Below are positions 48,664-60,628 of a DNA stretch of 64,000 nt, in pieces. The stretch spans positions 11,798,001 through 11,862,000 of the forward strand of contig CM073545.1 in assembly GCA_037074615.1 (NCBI GenBank), read 5' to 3'. How positions within the stretch are numbered: position 1 is the first letter of the stretch; each line of letters begins with the position of its first letter. Source of the stretch: Leucaena leucocephala (taxonomy: Eukaryota; Streptophyta; Magnoliopsida; Fabales; Fabaceae). A program made the translations under genes and the position numbers. The notes under the pieces were generated by a model that was given only the letters and a program-made list of their open reading frames with translations, had not been told where the DNA came from and searched no databases.

Positions 48664-49305
48664 GTGTTTGGAAAGTTTCTAAACCGTATTTTTATAAGTC
48701 TTTTTGGGCAAAACTTAAGTTTAGAGAAATTTTAAAACAAACAGTTATATTTGTCTAAAAGGGTTTTTGGACCAAATCATGGTTTAAAACTAAGGTTTTG
48801 GATAAACTGGTGAGACTAGCTTCTGAAACAGTAAAAGAGCTTTTGGACTACCCAATTACTATTTTACCCTTATTTTCCCCCCACTCTCTCTTCTCTCTTC
48901 CACCCAGCACGTCGTCATCTTGCTATCGCCGTTGTCGTCTCTATGCCACCTCCGTTGATGCGTGAGCTATTGGGTAGCGTCTGGTCTTTAACCTTGTTAT
49001 CGGTGGAGGAAAGAAGAAGATGACGGTGCTGCAATGGAAGAGGAAGAGGAAGAGGAAAGAAGAGAGTGAACAGTGCGATGAGTCAACAGTGTCAAACTGA
49101 TTTAATTAATATTTCTTATCTTATATCTTTTTTGGTAATTTACCAATCATAATAGCCCTGCTACTAATAACTATCCAAACACTCATTTATTCGGAACAAC
49201 TTTTTTTTTCATAAGCTCTTTTCTAAAAGCCCTTTTCCAAAAATTATACAAAAGCCCTTTTTTTCCCATAAACTCATTTCTAAAAACCTATCCAAACAGG
49301 CCCAA
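48664..49305. mobile_element. MITE-like TIR element
   Basis: Opens GTGTTTGGAAAGTTTCT and closes with CCTATCCAAACAGG, an imperfect inverted pair (TGTTTGGA / TCCAAACA). The interior matches the copy at 20585-21045 and the right part matches 1-150. It has a CT-rich centre and no coding sequence. Confidence 0.55.
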
Positions 49306-49801
49306 TAATGAATAATGAGTGAAATGAATTCTAATTAAATAAAGCATAAGAAAAATTTAAGCCAAACAATAAATAGATCATGATGAGCATAATTAACTAA
49401 TTCCATTGATCAAAAGCTGTGAATAATTATTGGCATCTTATTATTAAAGGGCCAGCTAACATACCTTATACTCAAAACAAGCATATAACGAAATAAGAAA
49501 CACAAACTTAGCGAAACAAACATCCACAAACTATAAGGATATGTTTGGCATGAGGGAAATGGAGGGAGGAGAGAGAAGGGGAGGAGAAATTTTAACGAGT
49601 TTAATTTAAAAACATTGGAAAAGTGGGGTTAAAGTTTTAATTAATTTTTTTGACTTTTTATCTTTCATCATCTCTTTATTAAAATTTTATAACCCCAGTT
49701 ATCCATTACTTTTAAATTGAACTCACTAAAATTTCCTTCCCTCACTTTCCCTTCATCATTTCCCTCATATCATACCAAACAGACCCTAAAACAAGATCAA
49801 A

Positions 49802-50272
49802 CTAATTGCACTGGAAGCCAGAGTTGTTCTTTCCACTGTTGTTAAGAATCACACTCAATGAAATTGGAGCATCGAGGTTGATGCCAAGAACATTAGCTTT
49901 AAGGGCAGTGCAAAGGCATGCGGCAACTTCCAGCTCGACGAGGCCCATAACGAGACTGCAGCATGGGATTGTTGGTGGTGATCCTACCGTAACATTCAAC
50001 AAGTTAAGCAAGTTGGAACACACACCAAACTTAAGGGCATCTATAGGACAATGGGCCTGGGATGAGGAAGGAGTAGAAGAAGGCTTCGGAACATAAGGGG
50101 TGGTCGAAGTGTTTGGTGGCTTTGGAACATAAGGGGTGGTAGGAGTGTTTGGTGGCGGTGGCGGTGGCGGTGTTGATGGTGTGCATTGAGCGTATGAGCT
50201 AACCATGGCGAAGCAGAGAAGGTTGAGAGTGAGTAGAAGAGAGGTTTCAAGGGCCTTTGAAGCCATATTCAT
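49802..50272 (-). CDS. Hybrid proline-rich protein with 8-cysteine (LTP-like) domain, one cysteine missing
   Basis: 156 residues, intronless, DC2.15/14-kDa proline-rich family; secreted to the cell wall. A signal peptide ends near residue 28 (..MVSSYA). MASKAL at Met3 is as good a start as Met1. The proline-rich stretch (31-72) includes two 12-residue repeats, PNTPTTPYVPKP and PNTSTTPYVPKP. The 8-cysteine domain has C75, C85, C104-C105, C119-x-C121 and C155. The seventh cysteine, normally in LNNC, is Ser146 (AGT in place of TGT). By analogy with nsLTPs this would remove the C4-C7 disulfide. The ending GFQCN is otherwise typical. A TATA box lies about 90 bp upstream. Confidence 0.93.
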   Translation of the reverse strand: MNMASKALETSLLLTLNLLCFAMVSSYAQCTPSTPPPPPPPNTPTTPYVPKPPNTSTTPYVPKPSSTPSSSQAHCPIDALKFGVCSNLLNLLNVTVGSPPTIPCCSLVMGLVELEVAACLCTALKANVLGINLDAPISLSVILNNSGKNNSGFQCN

Positions 50273-50360
50273 AAGGATAACACTGATTGTGTTTTATTTA
50301 TGAATATTGGCCTGAGTATGGTCAGTGTATTTGGGATGAAGATTGAGAAGGCAATGGAGG

Positions 50361-50370
50361 GATATTTATA
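50361..50370 (-). promoter_or_regulatory. TATA box of the hybrid proline-rich protein gene
   Basis: Minus-strand TATAAATATC about 90 bp upstream of the first ATG. Confidence 0.55.
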
Positions 50371-50379
50371 GTAGAAGAT

Positions 50380-52660
50380 TTTGCGAGTTTGTGCTGTATT
50401 TTAGTTTCAAATAAATTGGTGTATGAGAATTGAGACCATGTGAACATGTTAGCATTGAAAATAATTAATGTAGAGCCAACTTCTAGAGCGAGGTGAATAT
50501 ATGATACTTATCCAAATTGTGTCGTCTAATTTTATTGTTTTCATTGTCAAAATTCAGATATATTTGAAAACATTTATTTCTTTTTTATTTTCCATGATTT
50601 TGGAACGGGAAAAAATAGCATCTGGATTTTGACTTATGGATTTTTTGTGTGTTGGACAATAGACTTCTAGAGAGAGGTCCACAGAGTTTTTGGATCTGAT
50701 AAATATATTTGTAAAAGTTTATGATATAGTAAGTGTTTACGGAATTGTAGAAGATGGTGAGAAGATATTTAGAGATTACAGATGTACATCAATAGCCTTA
50801 TAATATAATGATATAAAAGTTTTTTTATAAATTAGATGTCGTAAATTTAATCCTATTTATAGCATCAGAAAGTTAATCTATACTCTTCTCATTCAAAAAA
50901 ACACAGCAATTACTGATTTACGTCTAAATTTTACTAAAACGGTCTTCTTCAACCATGAATATCAATTTATTTCTTTTATGTATTTCATCTTGAATCTGCC
51001 AACATATTTCAAACAACATGCAATATCAAAACTCTTTGTTTATATTAGACGAAAGGATGCGATTCAATATGGAAGCAAGAATTAGTTAGGGACGTATGTA
51101 TATGTATCTCTATACTAATATAAATTGAAAACATTATTATTGCCTTTGATCAACACCTAATTGACTTTATGTACCGAAGCAAGAATAAATCACTTTTAAG
51201 TAGCTTTTCTAGGATTTACGTTAGCTTTGCGTCATAAGCTTGACAAATAATTTTTATAATTTTCCTTCCCCATCGATCATGCATAAAATAACATACTTTC
51301 TAATAGTTGGATCGTATAAACGGAGTATGATATTGGTTATGTGAGGACCTAATTCAATTCACATCTTGTAGATAATGGAAAAAATGATTTTGTGGGGTTG
51401 GGGGGGGGGTTGTGGATCTATCTTTTGATGTTTGTTAATACTCATACGGGATTAGTTACTATTTGTAAATCCAACTTCACCAATAGTTTCATATTCATGT
51501 CCGGGTATGCAGCCGCAACGATTATTTAGAAGTAGTAATGTTTCCCTTATTATAGGTCTATATTTCTGAGAACCAAACTAGTTGGCATGTAATAGCATCA
51601 GATACTAGTGGATAACTCTAAAAAGATTAAAATATCAGACAAGTATCACTAATAAAATAACATGCTTTCACGGTATAAAAATTCCTTCATTCATGCATGA
51701 GATGTCCCTAAATATCGAGGTGGTGCGAATTAAAGACTTCACCTTTATTAGAATTTAGCAATCCCTTCAAGCATGGTGTGTCCCTTTTCCTTCAAATAAC
51801 CCACCCATGACTTCATCCACCGATTCTCTAAACAAATGAAAGTTCGTTATGACTTGAATCCATGCATTTTCTACTTCTCTCTCATTTTACCAACCCTTCA
51901 AAGTTGCCCTTGTATTAAGGAAACCATCATGGTGACTAAGAACAACTTGATGAATATTATAATTTATTCTTCATTTCCTGTCAACAATCATTTAACAACA
52001 TGCATAGGAAGTTGCACAATATGCTACATGTCAAGTAGAGAATGAGTAATGGGAATGACTAGGCTTGTAATACCCTTATAAGCTAAGCATGCTACTTTTG
52101 TATGACTTACTATTTTGGGCAATGAAGTTCTTCAAAGCCATTTTACCTCCTTAGGATGAAAGACATTTTGGCCTATCAATGAGTAAAAAAGTGAAAAGAA
52201 GATATAATACGTAGAAATATAAGCAAAAATCGTGTTAATTAAAGGAGGAAAAAATAATATAACCATGACCAAAATGTGTTTCTTTTCCTTGATCATCTAA
52301 AAGTTATCTGTTGTTATAGAAGTTTTAGATGTACATGTTACAGTTAATTAGTATATATACCTTAATCAACTTCTACTTTTATTTTCTTACGGAAATTGTT
52401 TTCTTTGATATTCAGGGAATATTATATTGATTCTCTCTCCCCCTCTCTCTCTCCCCCTCCTTCTCTCTCTCTCACACACAGAGCGTAATGTGATTTATTG
52501 GTATGTAAATGGTAGATCTACCTTTTAAATGTTGTATTTTGTGGTTACATGTTTATGTTGTATTTATTGAGGATTTGCATAACCATGTAGAGACTATTAG
52601 TCAGTTGGGCCTTTAGGATATTGGCCTACTTCCGTGTGTATTTTGTCTTGATATTCTTGT
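50380..52660. other. Intergenic, no gene seen; CT microsatellite at about 52432-52475
   Basis: AT-rich. A frame at 51836-52045 has no recognised domain. A CT/CCCCT repeat ends in CACACACA. Confidence 0.4.
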
Positions 52661-52678
52661 TTAGTTTCTTTCGAGAAC

Positions 52679-52869
52679 TACTAACGTGGATTGGTCTAAG
52701 TGGTAAGCGGCTCGGTATCGCTTAAGTAAGGTCTCGAGTTCGAGCTTTGGCGTATGTAGAAAATCTCCGTTGGGAGACTCACCCGCCATAACTAGGTGCG
52801 CGATGTGGGTCGGATTCGGATGTAGTCAGGGCAAAGCTCCAGTAAACCGGATGGGCAACAACAAAAAAA
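52679..52869 (+). mobile_element. tRNA-derived SINE, copy 2
   Basis: Matches the element at 1402-1591 over its length: A-box-like TGGTCTAAGTGG, B-box-like GAGTTCGAGCT, body and A-rich tail. Flanked by 13-bp repeats TTCTTTCGAGAAC (52666-52678) and TTCTTTGGAGAAC (52870-52882), one difference. More C-to-T type changes than copy 1 and an imperfect TSD suggest it is older. Confidence 0.88.
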
Positions 52870-52882
52870 TTCTTTGGAGAAC

Positions 52883-53856
52883 CTCGTGCACTGGCTGCCC
52901 TTTATTCTCGTTTAGTTTCTTGTTCTGCGTATATACTTCGGGCTATATATAAGTGGTTAGCCCAGATGTGTTAGATAACTCTGCTTTATCAGTTATCATA
53001 AAGTTTATTTTTTGTCTTCACCCCACTGAAGTTCAATAATCCGTGCATATTTTGGGTCAAGAATTTCTTGGGGGTCAAACTAGAAAGTGGACCATCTTCC
53101 TTTAAGGTTTGTTCGAAGTGGTTGGTAGCCGCTTGAATTGATTTTATGGATTTTGAATGGTTGAGTCTTTAGCTTCCAATAGGCAAATTGAAACCCAACA
53201 TGAATAAAAATACGGTGCAGAGAACTTTTCCCAAGTTAAGGCCAATTTTAGGATGCCTTAGAGTATTAAAATGAGTAATTAAGGGTTTAGTTTTAGTTTA
53301 TCATAATTTGACTAGGTATTGACGGTGAATTTATTCCCTTTTACCATCTTTTGGCCAAAATTGTAGCGTAGGAATTCTTAAATTTGAGGGATACAAAACG
53401 ACATTATATTCAAGTGATTTTTGCATTTGTTGTGAGGAACAATTTAATTCTAGTTAATTTATAAATTATGGGTTTTTATTTCACCCTATTAGGAAGTCGT
53501 AAAAGTTGATTTTAATTAGTACTTCCTCCAATTTTAAATATAAAAGCTAATTAAGATATTTATTTTAATTTTAAATATAAAATCTCAATATATTTTATAT
53601 AATTTTTTGCCAAATGTATCTTTATTAATTGATTGCACACAATGTGACTCCCAATCAATAAGTAGTTCCAATATACATAATTAAATATGATAATTTAAAG
53701 AAATCAAAATAAATTGGTTATAAATAACTGTCTTAACTAATTTTTTAATATCTATAAATTAGTTATTTAACTTTTATATTAAGAATCGAATGTAGTATGA
53801 TTTAGGTAAATGTTTGGATATAATTTTGCTATACTTTGGGGTATATCATATTGAAT
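52883..53856. other. Intergenic, no gene seen
   Basis: 53518-53780 has 'acttcctccaattttaaatataa'-type phrases like the ends of Stowaway-like MITEs. Short phrases at 53750-53860 recur just inside LTR E at 53895-53950, a local duplication at the insertion site. Confidence 0.4.
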
Positions 53857-53861
53857 TAAGA

Positions 53862-55483
53862 TGTAAAGACCCTGCAGAATTTTTTAACTAATTTTTTAAT
53901 ATCTACAAAACGAGTAAGTTTTGATATAATTTTGCTGTACTTTGGGGTATACCATTTGTCTTCTTCCGTCATCAATTTCTTCAATCCGAGCAATTGTTGA
54001 TTTCCGTTTACTGTAGCAAATCCTTGATCTCTCGCCTCTTTCTTTCTAGTTATCGTGAACTACTCTGTTACCCATCGCCGTTAGAGCTTATTAGTTCTTC
54101 TATAGCAGTCTCCAACGTTTTCTCTATTTCTGTTACAGAAGGCCCTGTTGTGGGGAGGTTTGTCGGGTTTGTGAAGGAAGGGAAAGTGGAGGAATGGTTG
54201 AGGCTCTGATTGGGTAGTCTCCGTGGCATTGAAGTTTCCTCATTTCTGTGGTAAGCCTCCTGTGTCTTCTTCCATCTTCAGTATCTTCAATATCATCATT
54301 TTGTGGTTGGGATGTCTGATCAAGGTTGAGGCTTTGAGTGAGTGAAGTGTTGATTTGGCGTAAGTAAGCAAAGATTTAAGCTTTTCCACTTGAAATTTAA
54401 TCAAAGAGATTGGTTATTGCCTGTGTTTTGGATGTGGGTACTGAAATAGGGGAGCTTACAGTTCTGGTTTTGTAAGCTTATGCAGGTTCTTAGAAATAGA
54501 ATTGATGATTGGTGTTACAGGATACGTATATGTATGCATATGTGCTGCTGTCTTGATTCATATATACATGTTGTTGCTGCTGGGGTTGGAAAGCATGTAT
54601 GTATATGGACATATATGGATATGTTATTAGGTGCTGCTGTAGGTGTATATATACAAGTATATCCTGCTGTTTTGGTTGATGTATATATATGACTTTATGG
54701 TTCATTGTTCAGAGATTTGTGATTCTATTTCTGGAAGATAAATGGCTTGTGTTTATACTGTTGCTACTTTGGATTTGGAAACATGTATATGTAGGGGGGG
54801 GGGTGTTTTGTGGCTGTTTTGAGAAGAGGAGAAATGAGGAGACAGAACCATTTCTGTGGGATGCTGTCTTTGGTTTAAATTGAATTGCTGATATGCATAT
54901 ATAAATGAGTTGGGAAGTTAATGGAAGTATATTGTTGAAAAGAAAAGGGGTATAGATGCATTGGTAGGACTATATTAAGTTAGGGGGAATGGACATAAGC
55001 ATGGTAAGGTAAAGGTGGACTTTAAGAGACTTAGGGATTTATGGCCAAACGATGATGCGATGTTTGATTAGTTATGATGCACTTGTTAAAGGGCATATGT
55101 AAATTAGTGCGATGGTAACAAGTTAAGGGGAAATAGTTATAAATGTGGGGGAAATTTGTCCCTTATGGATTATGGAGAAGAAAGGTGAAAATTTTAGGAG
55201 GCTTTTGATTTGTGATTTTGATGCTGTTAAGAGACCGAAATGGTTGATGAACTGATATTTTAGGTCATGGCAGTATGTTTTAAAACTTCGAATGATGTTT
55301 ATAATAATATTATTGAACTGGAAATTTCCAGATTATAAGATGAAGGTATAAATGGTTGTTGATTGATAAAGATTGAGGTTTAAGAGGTGATTAGGTAGTA
55401 GGGATATAAGCATGTTGGTGTGCTATTTAAAATTTAATTCAGAGGAAGGAGGTCGCTGTTGTTCTGGTTTTGAAACTTGAAAA

Positions 55484-55518
<35 letters not shown>

Positions 55519-55695
55519 TAAATGTTGATTTGGTGCTGCTGGTTTTATTTAAAAAGAAAAAAGAAGGGAGAGAGAGAGAAAAGAAGAAGAAGGACGTTGC
55601 TGCTGAATGTGAATTGATGTTGTAGGTGTGCTTGAGTATATGGAGTATGGCTAGAATGAAATCTTGAAACTGAAAGTGCAAAGCATTGGATATGT

Positions 55696-55738
<43 letters not shown>

Positions 55739-57369
55739 AGGTGCAGTATTGTATTTTTTTTTTAGTGTTTTGGCTGGGATTCCTATGTGGTGTGTGGTTG
55801 CGTTCATTGAAATAATAGAAATTTTTGATAAATAATTTAGAGAACATAAAAATTTAATTAGAATATTAAGACATTGATATAAAGGTAGTGGGTATGAATT
55901 AAATGGATGCCCTCTTATACGGTAAAATTTGGTTTTACAAGTCAATGAAAGTGATGGCAATGGTTTTGCTGTGAGATAAATTGAAATGTGGATAGATATA
56001 TAATCAAAGAGTTAATAATTATAATAAATAAGATTATGTATATTTTACGGAAAGTTAGAGTAATGATATTTTGTTTTGGGACATTAATTAGGAATGTAAA
56101 TCAAAGGCAGATGAATAAAAGGAAGTGATATGTATTTGGAGAGCGGCTAGATAAGAGTAAGTCATGATATTTTTGGGAGAGCAACAGGTGAGTGAATAAC
56201 GTTCCCTAACCATGATATTTTGAAAGATATTTAATTATTTGATATTTCAGTTAAATGTTAATTTTAGCATAATTTACGAAAAGCGAGCATATGAACTCAT
56301 GACTTTACATATTAGAAATTATTTACTCAAATTCCATTATTGAATACTTATTCATATGGATTGACAAAATCTTTTAATGATTTATCATAAATGTTTATGC
56401 TGGGGGATTTCATGATTATGAACAATTTTATTAAAAATTGTTGCATTGAAAGTGTTATGATTATTTAAATGTCAAATTACCCCTATGCATGTTAAAAAGG
56501 TTTTTAGAGGACGGAATACAAAACGCTGGTTACTAACAGTAATACTGTTAGTCCTTGATGCACCATGGTAAACCCGAGCCCGTCTGTTATTCATGGAATT
56601 TATTCTCGTACCTATTATTTGTCGGATTTATTCTCGCACCTGTTATTCGTGGGATTTATTCTCGCACCAGTTATTCGTGGGTCTCGTACTTGCGCCTGTT
56701 TCGTAGCCTCGAGTTGCGCTTGATTGGTTAGTTACCCTCATGGACTAAGTGTCCACACCTGTTTCGTTCTGTCGAAATCCTACGGAAAAAGTATTATTTC
56801 GAAACGATTGTTTTAAACGATTTTTCTGATAAGAAAACGCTTATCGAACTATTCGCATTGAATTGCGAAACTTTATGATTTATGTTTAAAAGTATTGAAA
56901 ATCAATTATTTTCGTACTTCAAATCATATTTTTGGGATGTTATTCACGAGTAGATTATTTGAATTCAGATAGTGCTGTCGACCCAAATCACTCAGCTGAG
57001 TAGTGAAGAGCCTCTGTGTCATTCTGAAGCAGCATTAGTGGACATATCTTCTTTTAATGAAATTAAGCTTTTTGAGAATACATGTATTATTTTACTAAAG
57101 GTTAGATGCTCCACCTAACTTATAAATAAGATTCTGGTTGTTTTGAAAAATGTCTGTAAATAAATTGAACGTTCGCAGTCCGTTGTAGGATCTTCGGGAG
57201 GTCGGTTACACAAAGTCGATCAGGCCAAAATTCTTACAGATGACTTGCGTTTTGATTTAATTGTAATTTACCTTATGATTATGAACGTTTCAGTTACGAA
57301 TGAAGGCTTAAGGAATGTGAATTTATTTATATTCTGTGCCGATTATGGCTCAAATTTTGGGACGTGACA
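53862..57369 (+). mobile_element. Long solo LTR 'E'
   Basis: Starts TGTAAAGACCC and ends TTGGGACGTGACA; 3,508 bp; flanks TAAGA (53857-53861) and TAAGT (57370-57374). Modules: the 14-mer with one extra T at 56192-56206 preceded by CAGGTGAGT, dyad at 56533-56551, 28-bp units to about 56700, inverted 14-mer at 56934-56947. The tRNA-like segment near the 5' end is missing, apparently replaced by duplicated flanking-type sequence. AT repeats lie at 55486-55514 and 55701-55735. Confidence 0.75.
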
Positions 57370-57374
57370 TAAGT

Positions 57375-60300
57375 TGTGTTTGTATTAGCTATTGGAGAAT
57401 AATTTCTAGAGAAAAGTGATAAAAAATGATGCTGGTAGAGAATAGTTTTTAAAAAAGTAAAAAAATATATTTGGTTCTTAAAAAAACCATAGTTTTGCGC
57501 CCCAAAACTATGATTTTCCATCAAAAAGTGCTTTTTGAACATTTTGGAATGTTTAACTAACATATTTTAAAACCATAGTTTATACATTCAAAAGTGCTTC
57601 TTTAGAGTTACCCAAGACTCTAAAGTATTATTTTTAGTTTTTTTTCTAATATGACTATACGATTGGGTCAGATTCAAGTATTGTTAACCTAATTGAGAGT
57701 AGCATTTTTAAATATATTTTTTGTATTCACATAAATTTAAACTTAATAACTTATATTAAGCGGTTAAAGTTCCTTCCATATAAGTCAACATCTATTTGTA
57801 GGCCTGATATGTGTGAATATTGTATCAGTTGGAAATATCCCTCAGACCTCAACAATCCACAAGGGTTTATTATTCACAAAATGGGTGCTATATGTAATTA
57901 CAAAATGATATCAAGAGGTACATGATGCATTAGGAAAATAATATCAAGATATAGTATGCACAATAAATAAAATTAGATTCTAGATGTTATTAAAAAATAA
58001 TATTAAGAGGTGCTGAATGCTTCTGTACTATTTACTATTCGCAAAACGGGATAAGATAGACCATTGCAAAAAACAGACGTGACGCAAGTGGATGATGTGC
58101 TATTTTCATTGGAATTTATGCCCTGGTATATATTAGAAAGATATTTAGTGAAATAGAAATGAGAACTAGAAAAAATATATAGCATGTGTAGGAGGAATTA
58201 ATGGGAACAAAATATTTTAGATTTTTCAACTTTTATATTAGAATCTTTAATGAAATATTTCTAACGGTATTAAAAATTGGTCTAAAATATAGATTTTAAA
58301 AATAAAGAAAATGTTTATGTAATTATAGCAAAACAAGAGAGAAGTCACTGTAATCTTATATATGGATTTAATTTAAGTGGTTATTACTAGTAGTATTTTG
58401 AGTTAAAGTGCATCTAGTATCTTAAAATATTTTTTCATGTATATTTAGTATCTTATAATATATATTTTGTAATGCTTTCAACACTATGAAGTATATTTTT
58501 ATATACATCGAGAATCCTAAAATATTTTTATGCCTTAGTACTACATATCCTAAAAAGTATTTTAGGATGCTAGATATATTTTAAAAAAATTTAAGTGTAT
58601 TATATGAACCAAAAAAAATACTTTTAAGGTACTGGAAGTATTTAAAAAAATATTTTAGAATATTAGATGTATCACAAAATATTTTAGGATATTGATGCAG
58701 CTTTAAAATCATCAACTCATCATCACCTTTAATCCTTTTTCAAACCACTCTCATGGAATTTGTTTGGAGCCAGAAAGACAAATTCAGCAAGAAAAATTGT
58801 ATGCTGCCACAACCGGTGAACTATACTGCATAATCCAGCAAGTGCTAATTTTCTAAAATTAGAAGTTACTCCATTTCGTCCTATTCGAGTCAGTGGAAGA
58901 GTTTATATTACCAATATAGAGTTGATATAATAGTATAAGGCCTAGCTAGATCCCTCTAGATCTCAAATTCAATTTCTTTAAGAGATACCTATACTTGAAG
59001 GGACAACCACAAACTATAATGTCATGTATTCAAATCAAGCTGTGTACAAAGAAAAATGCTCTGTTAGGACAAAAAATTCACTTCAGTAATCTCTACGTTT
59101 TGGATGGATTAGTATCTAACTATCGGCTATGGATATAGTATAAACTTGATCAAAAAAACAACTTCAAATCACATATATTAAGGATTTTTTTCATCACGGG
59201 AGTAGCAGTAGCCAATACAAATAATTAAAATAGGTTCTTGATGAAAATCAATGAAGACACTTTTTTAACAATAATTAACTAATTTAAATTAATATTTTTA
59301 ATTTATACTAATTAATTATCTAACTCTTATATTTAAAAGTGAAAGAAAAGGAGTAGATGTTTCACCTACTTTGATTGCTTGAATACAGGGGCAAGATCTC
59401 ATAAGATATCGACACGCCTAACTCCACCATATTGCCCGGGGTTGAATATGGTAAACAAATCCAATATCCATCAACAAAACTTAACCTGGTGTCAATTATT
59501 GATTAGTTTTAATTTAATAATTAGTCATTTCTAAATCCAACTAATGATTGTGGGATATCGTGGATTTAATTAAACAAATACCCGTTATTATTTTATTATA
59601 TTTTAGCCAAAGAGTAGTTCTTTGTTTCGTACACGCTAAAAAAGTTTGATCACGATGATCACATTTATTTGCATTTTCATCACTGCCTAATCATATTAGG
59701 TTAATCATATGCATTTTCACTTGTTAATTTAACAGAATTTTACTTAAAATAAACAAAATACCCATTATTTTCTATTTTATATTACCTTATGTGCTTTTTA
59801 TAAGATTATTTTCCATGATTCTTAATATAATGTATTTTTTCTAAAGTACTCATTTCAATCTCTAATATAAGAGTTATTAGTTGGGAGTTGGATTTAATTA
59901 TAAATATAATATATTTCTCTATTTTATTTTTATATTTATTATTTTTCTCCAAACTAATTTACCTAACTATAAACTAAATGTATAATCTAATGTAACATAT
60001 AAGTATTTTAGGAATTTATGTTACATTTAAAATAATTAATTAATTTTTTTAATTTATCCAAATTAGTCAATTAACTGTTATATTTTTACTAAATATCATT
60101 TGATTTAATATTTCCAAATAAATTAAACAACTTAATTACTAACCGAACAATATCTCCTCTAGTTAATGAATTTCGTTTAGGATAATTTAAAATTTTAAAA
60201 ATATTAACCAATTTTCACTTCATTTTTTAAATTGCGGTTAAAAAAGGTTGGAGTAATATTTTTGCCGAAGTCCATGTCCACCATATAAATTGATTGGGTA

Positions 60301-60470
60301 TGAGTTTAACACAATTTTCACATAAACTAATACGCTATTGGTTAAGGTGAGAAGTTGTCTCAATCCGATAAAAAAAAAACACTAGTTCAAATCCCCAGAA
60401 TTTTGAGAAGTGTACTTGTTAAAAGAGATAAGAATTAGAAGAGATAAGAATCCTCTACGCTTTAAACCTC
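57375..60470. other. Intergenic upstream of UGT copy 2
   Basis: AT-rich, no credible genes. 57375-57620 looks like an old repeat. A palindromic MITE-like element is given separately. Near 60330-60410 a short 'ttggttaaggtg..agttcaaatcccc' pair is weakly tRNA-like. Confidence 0.4.
58403..58706. mobile_element. MITE-like palindromic repeat
   Basis: TTAAAGTGCATCTAGTATC at the left end recurs inverted as ATATTGATGCAGCTTTAA at the right end, and 'ctaaaatatttt' blocks alternate in both orientations between. About 300 bp, no coding sequence. Confidence 0.55.
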
Positions 60471-60474
60471 AAAA

Positions 60475-60487
60475 GAGTATAAAAACC
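60475..60487 (+). promoter_or_regulatory. TATA box of UGT copy 2
   Basis: GAGTATAAAAACC about 145 bp upstream of the ATG at 60629. Confidence 0.5.
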
Positions 60488-60628
60488 CTCACTAAATAAA
60501 AAAAAAAAAAAAAAGAAGAATTTCCAAGTGAAAAATGTTTGTCTCTTCTATTTCTTCTATTTATGTATGTGCTTGTGCGTCTAGTCTTCTGCCATTATTG
60601 TTCTTAAGCACTGAAAAAATCCCAAAAC

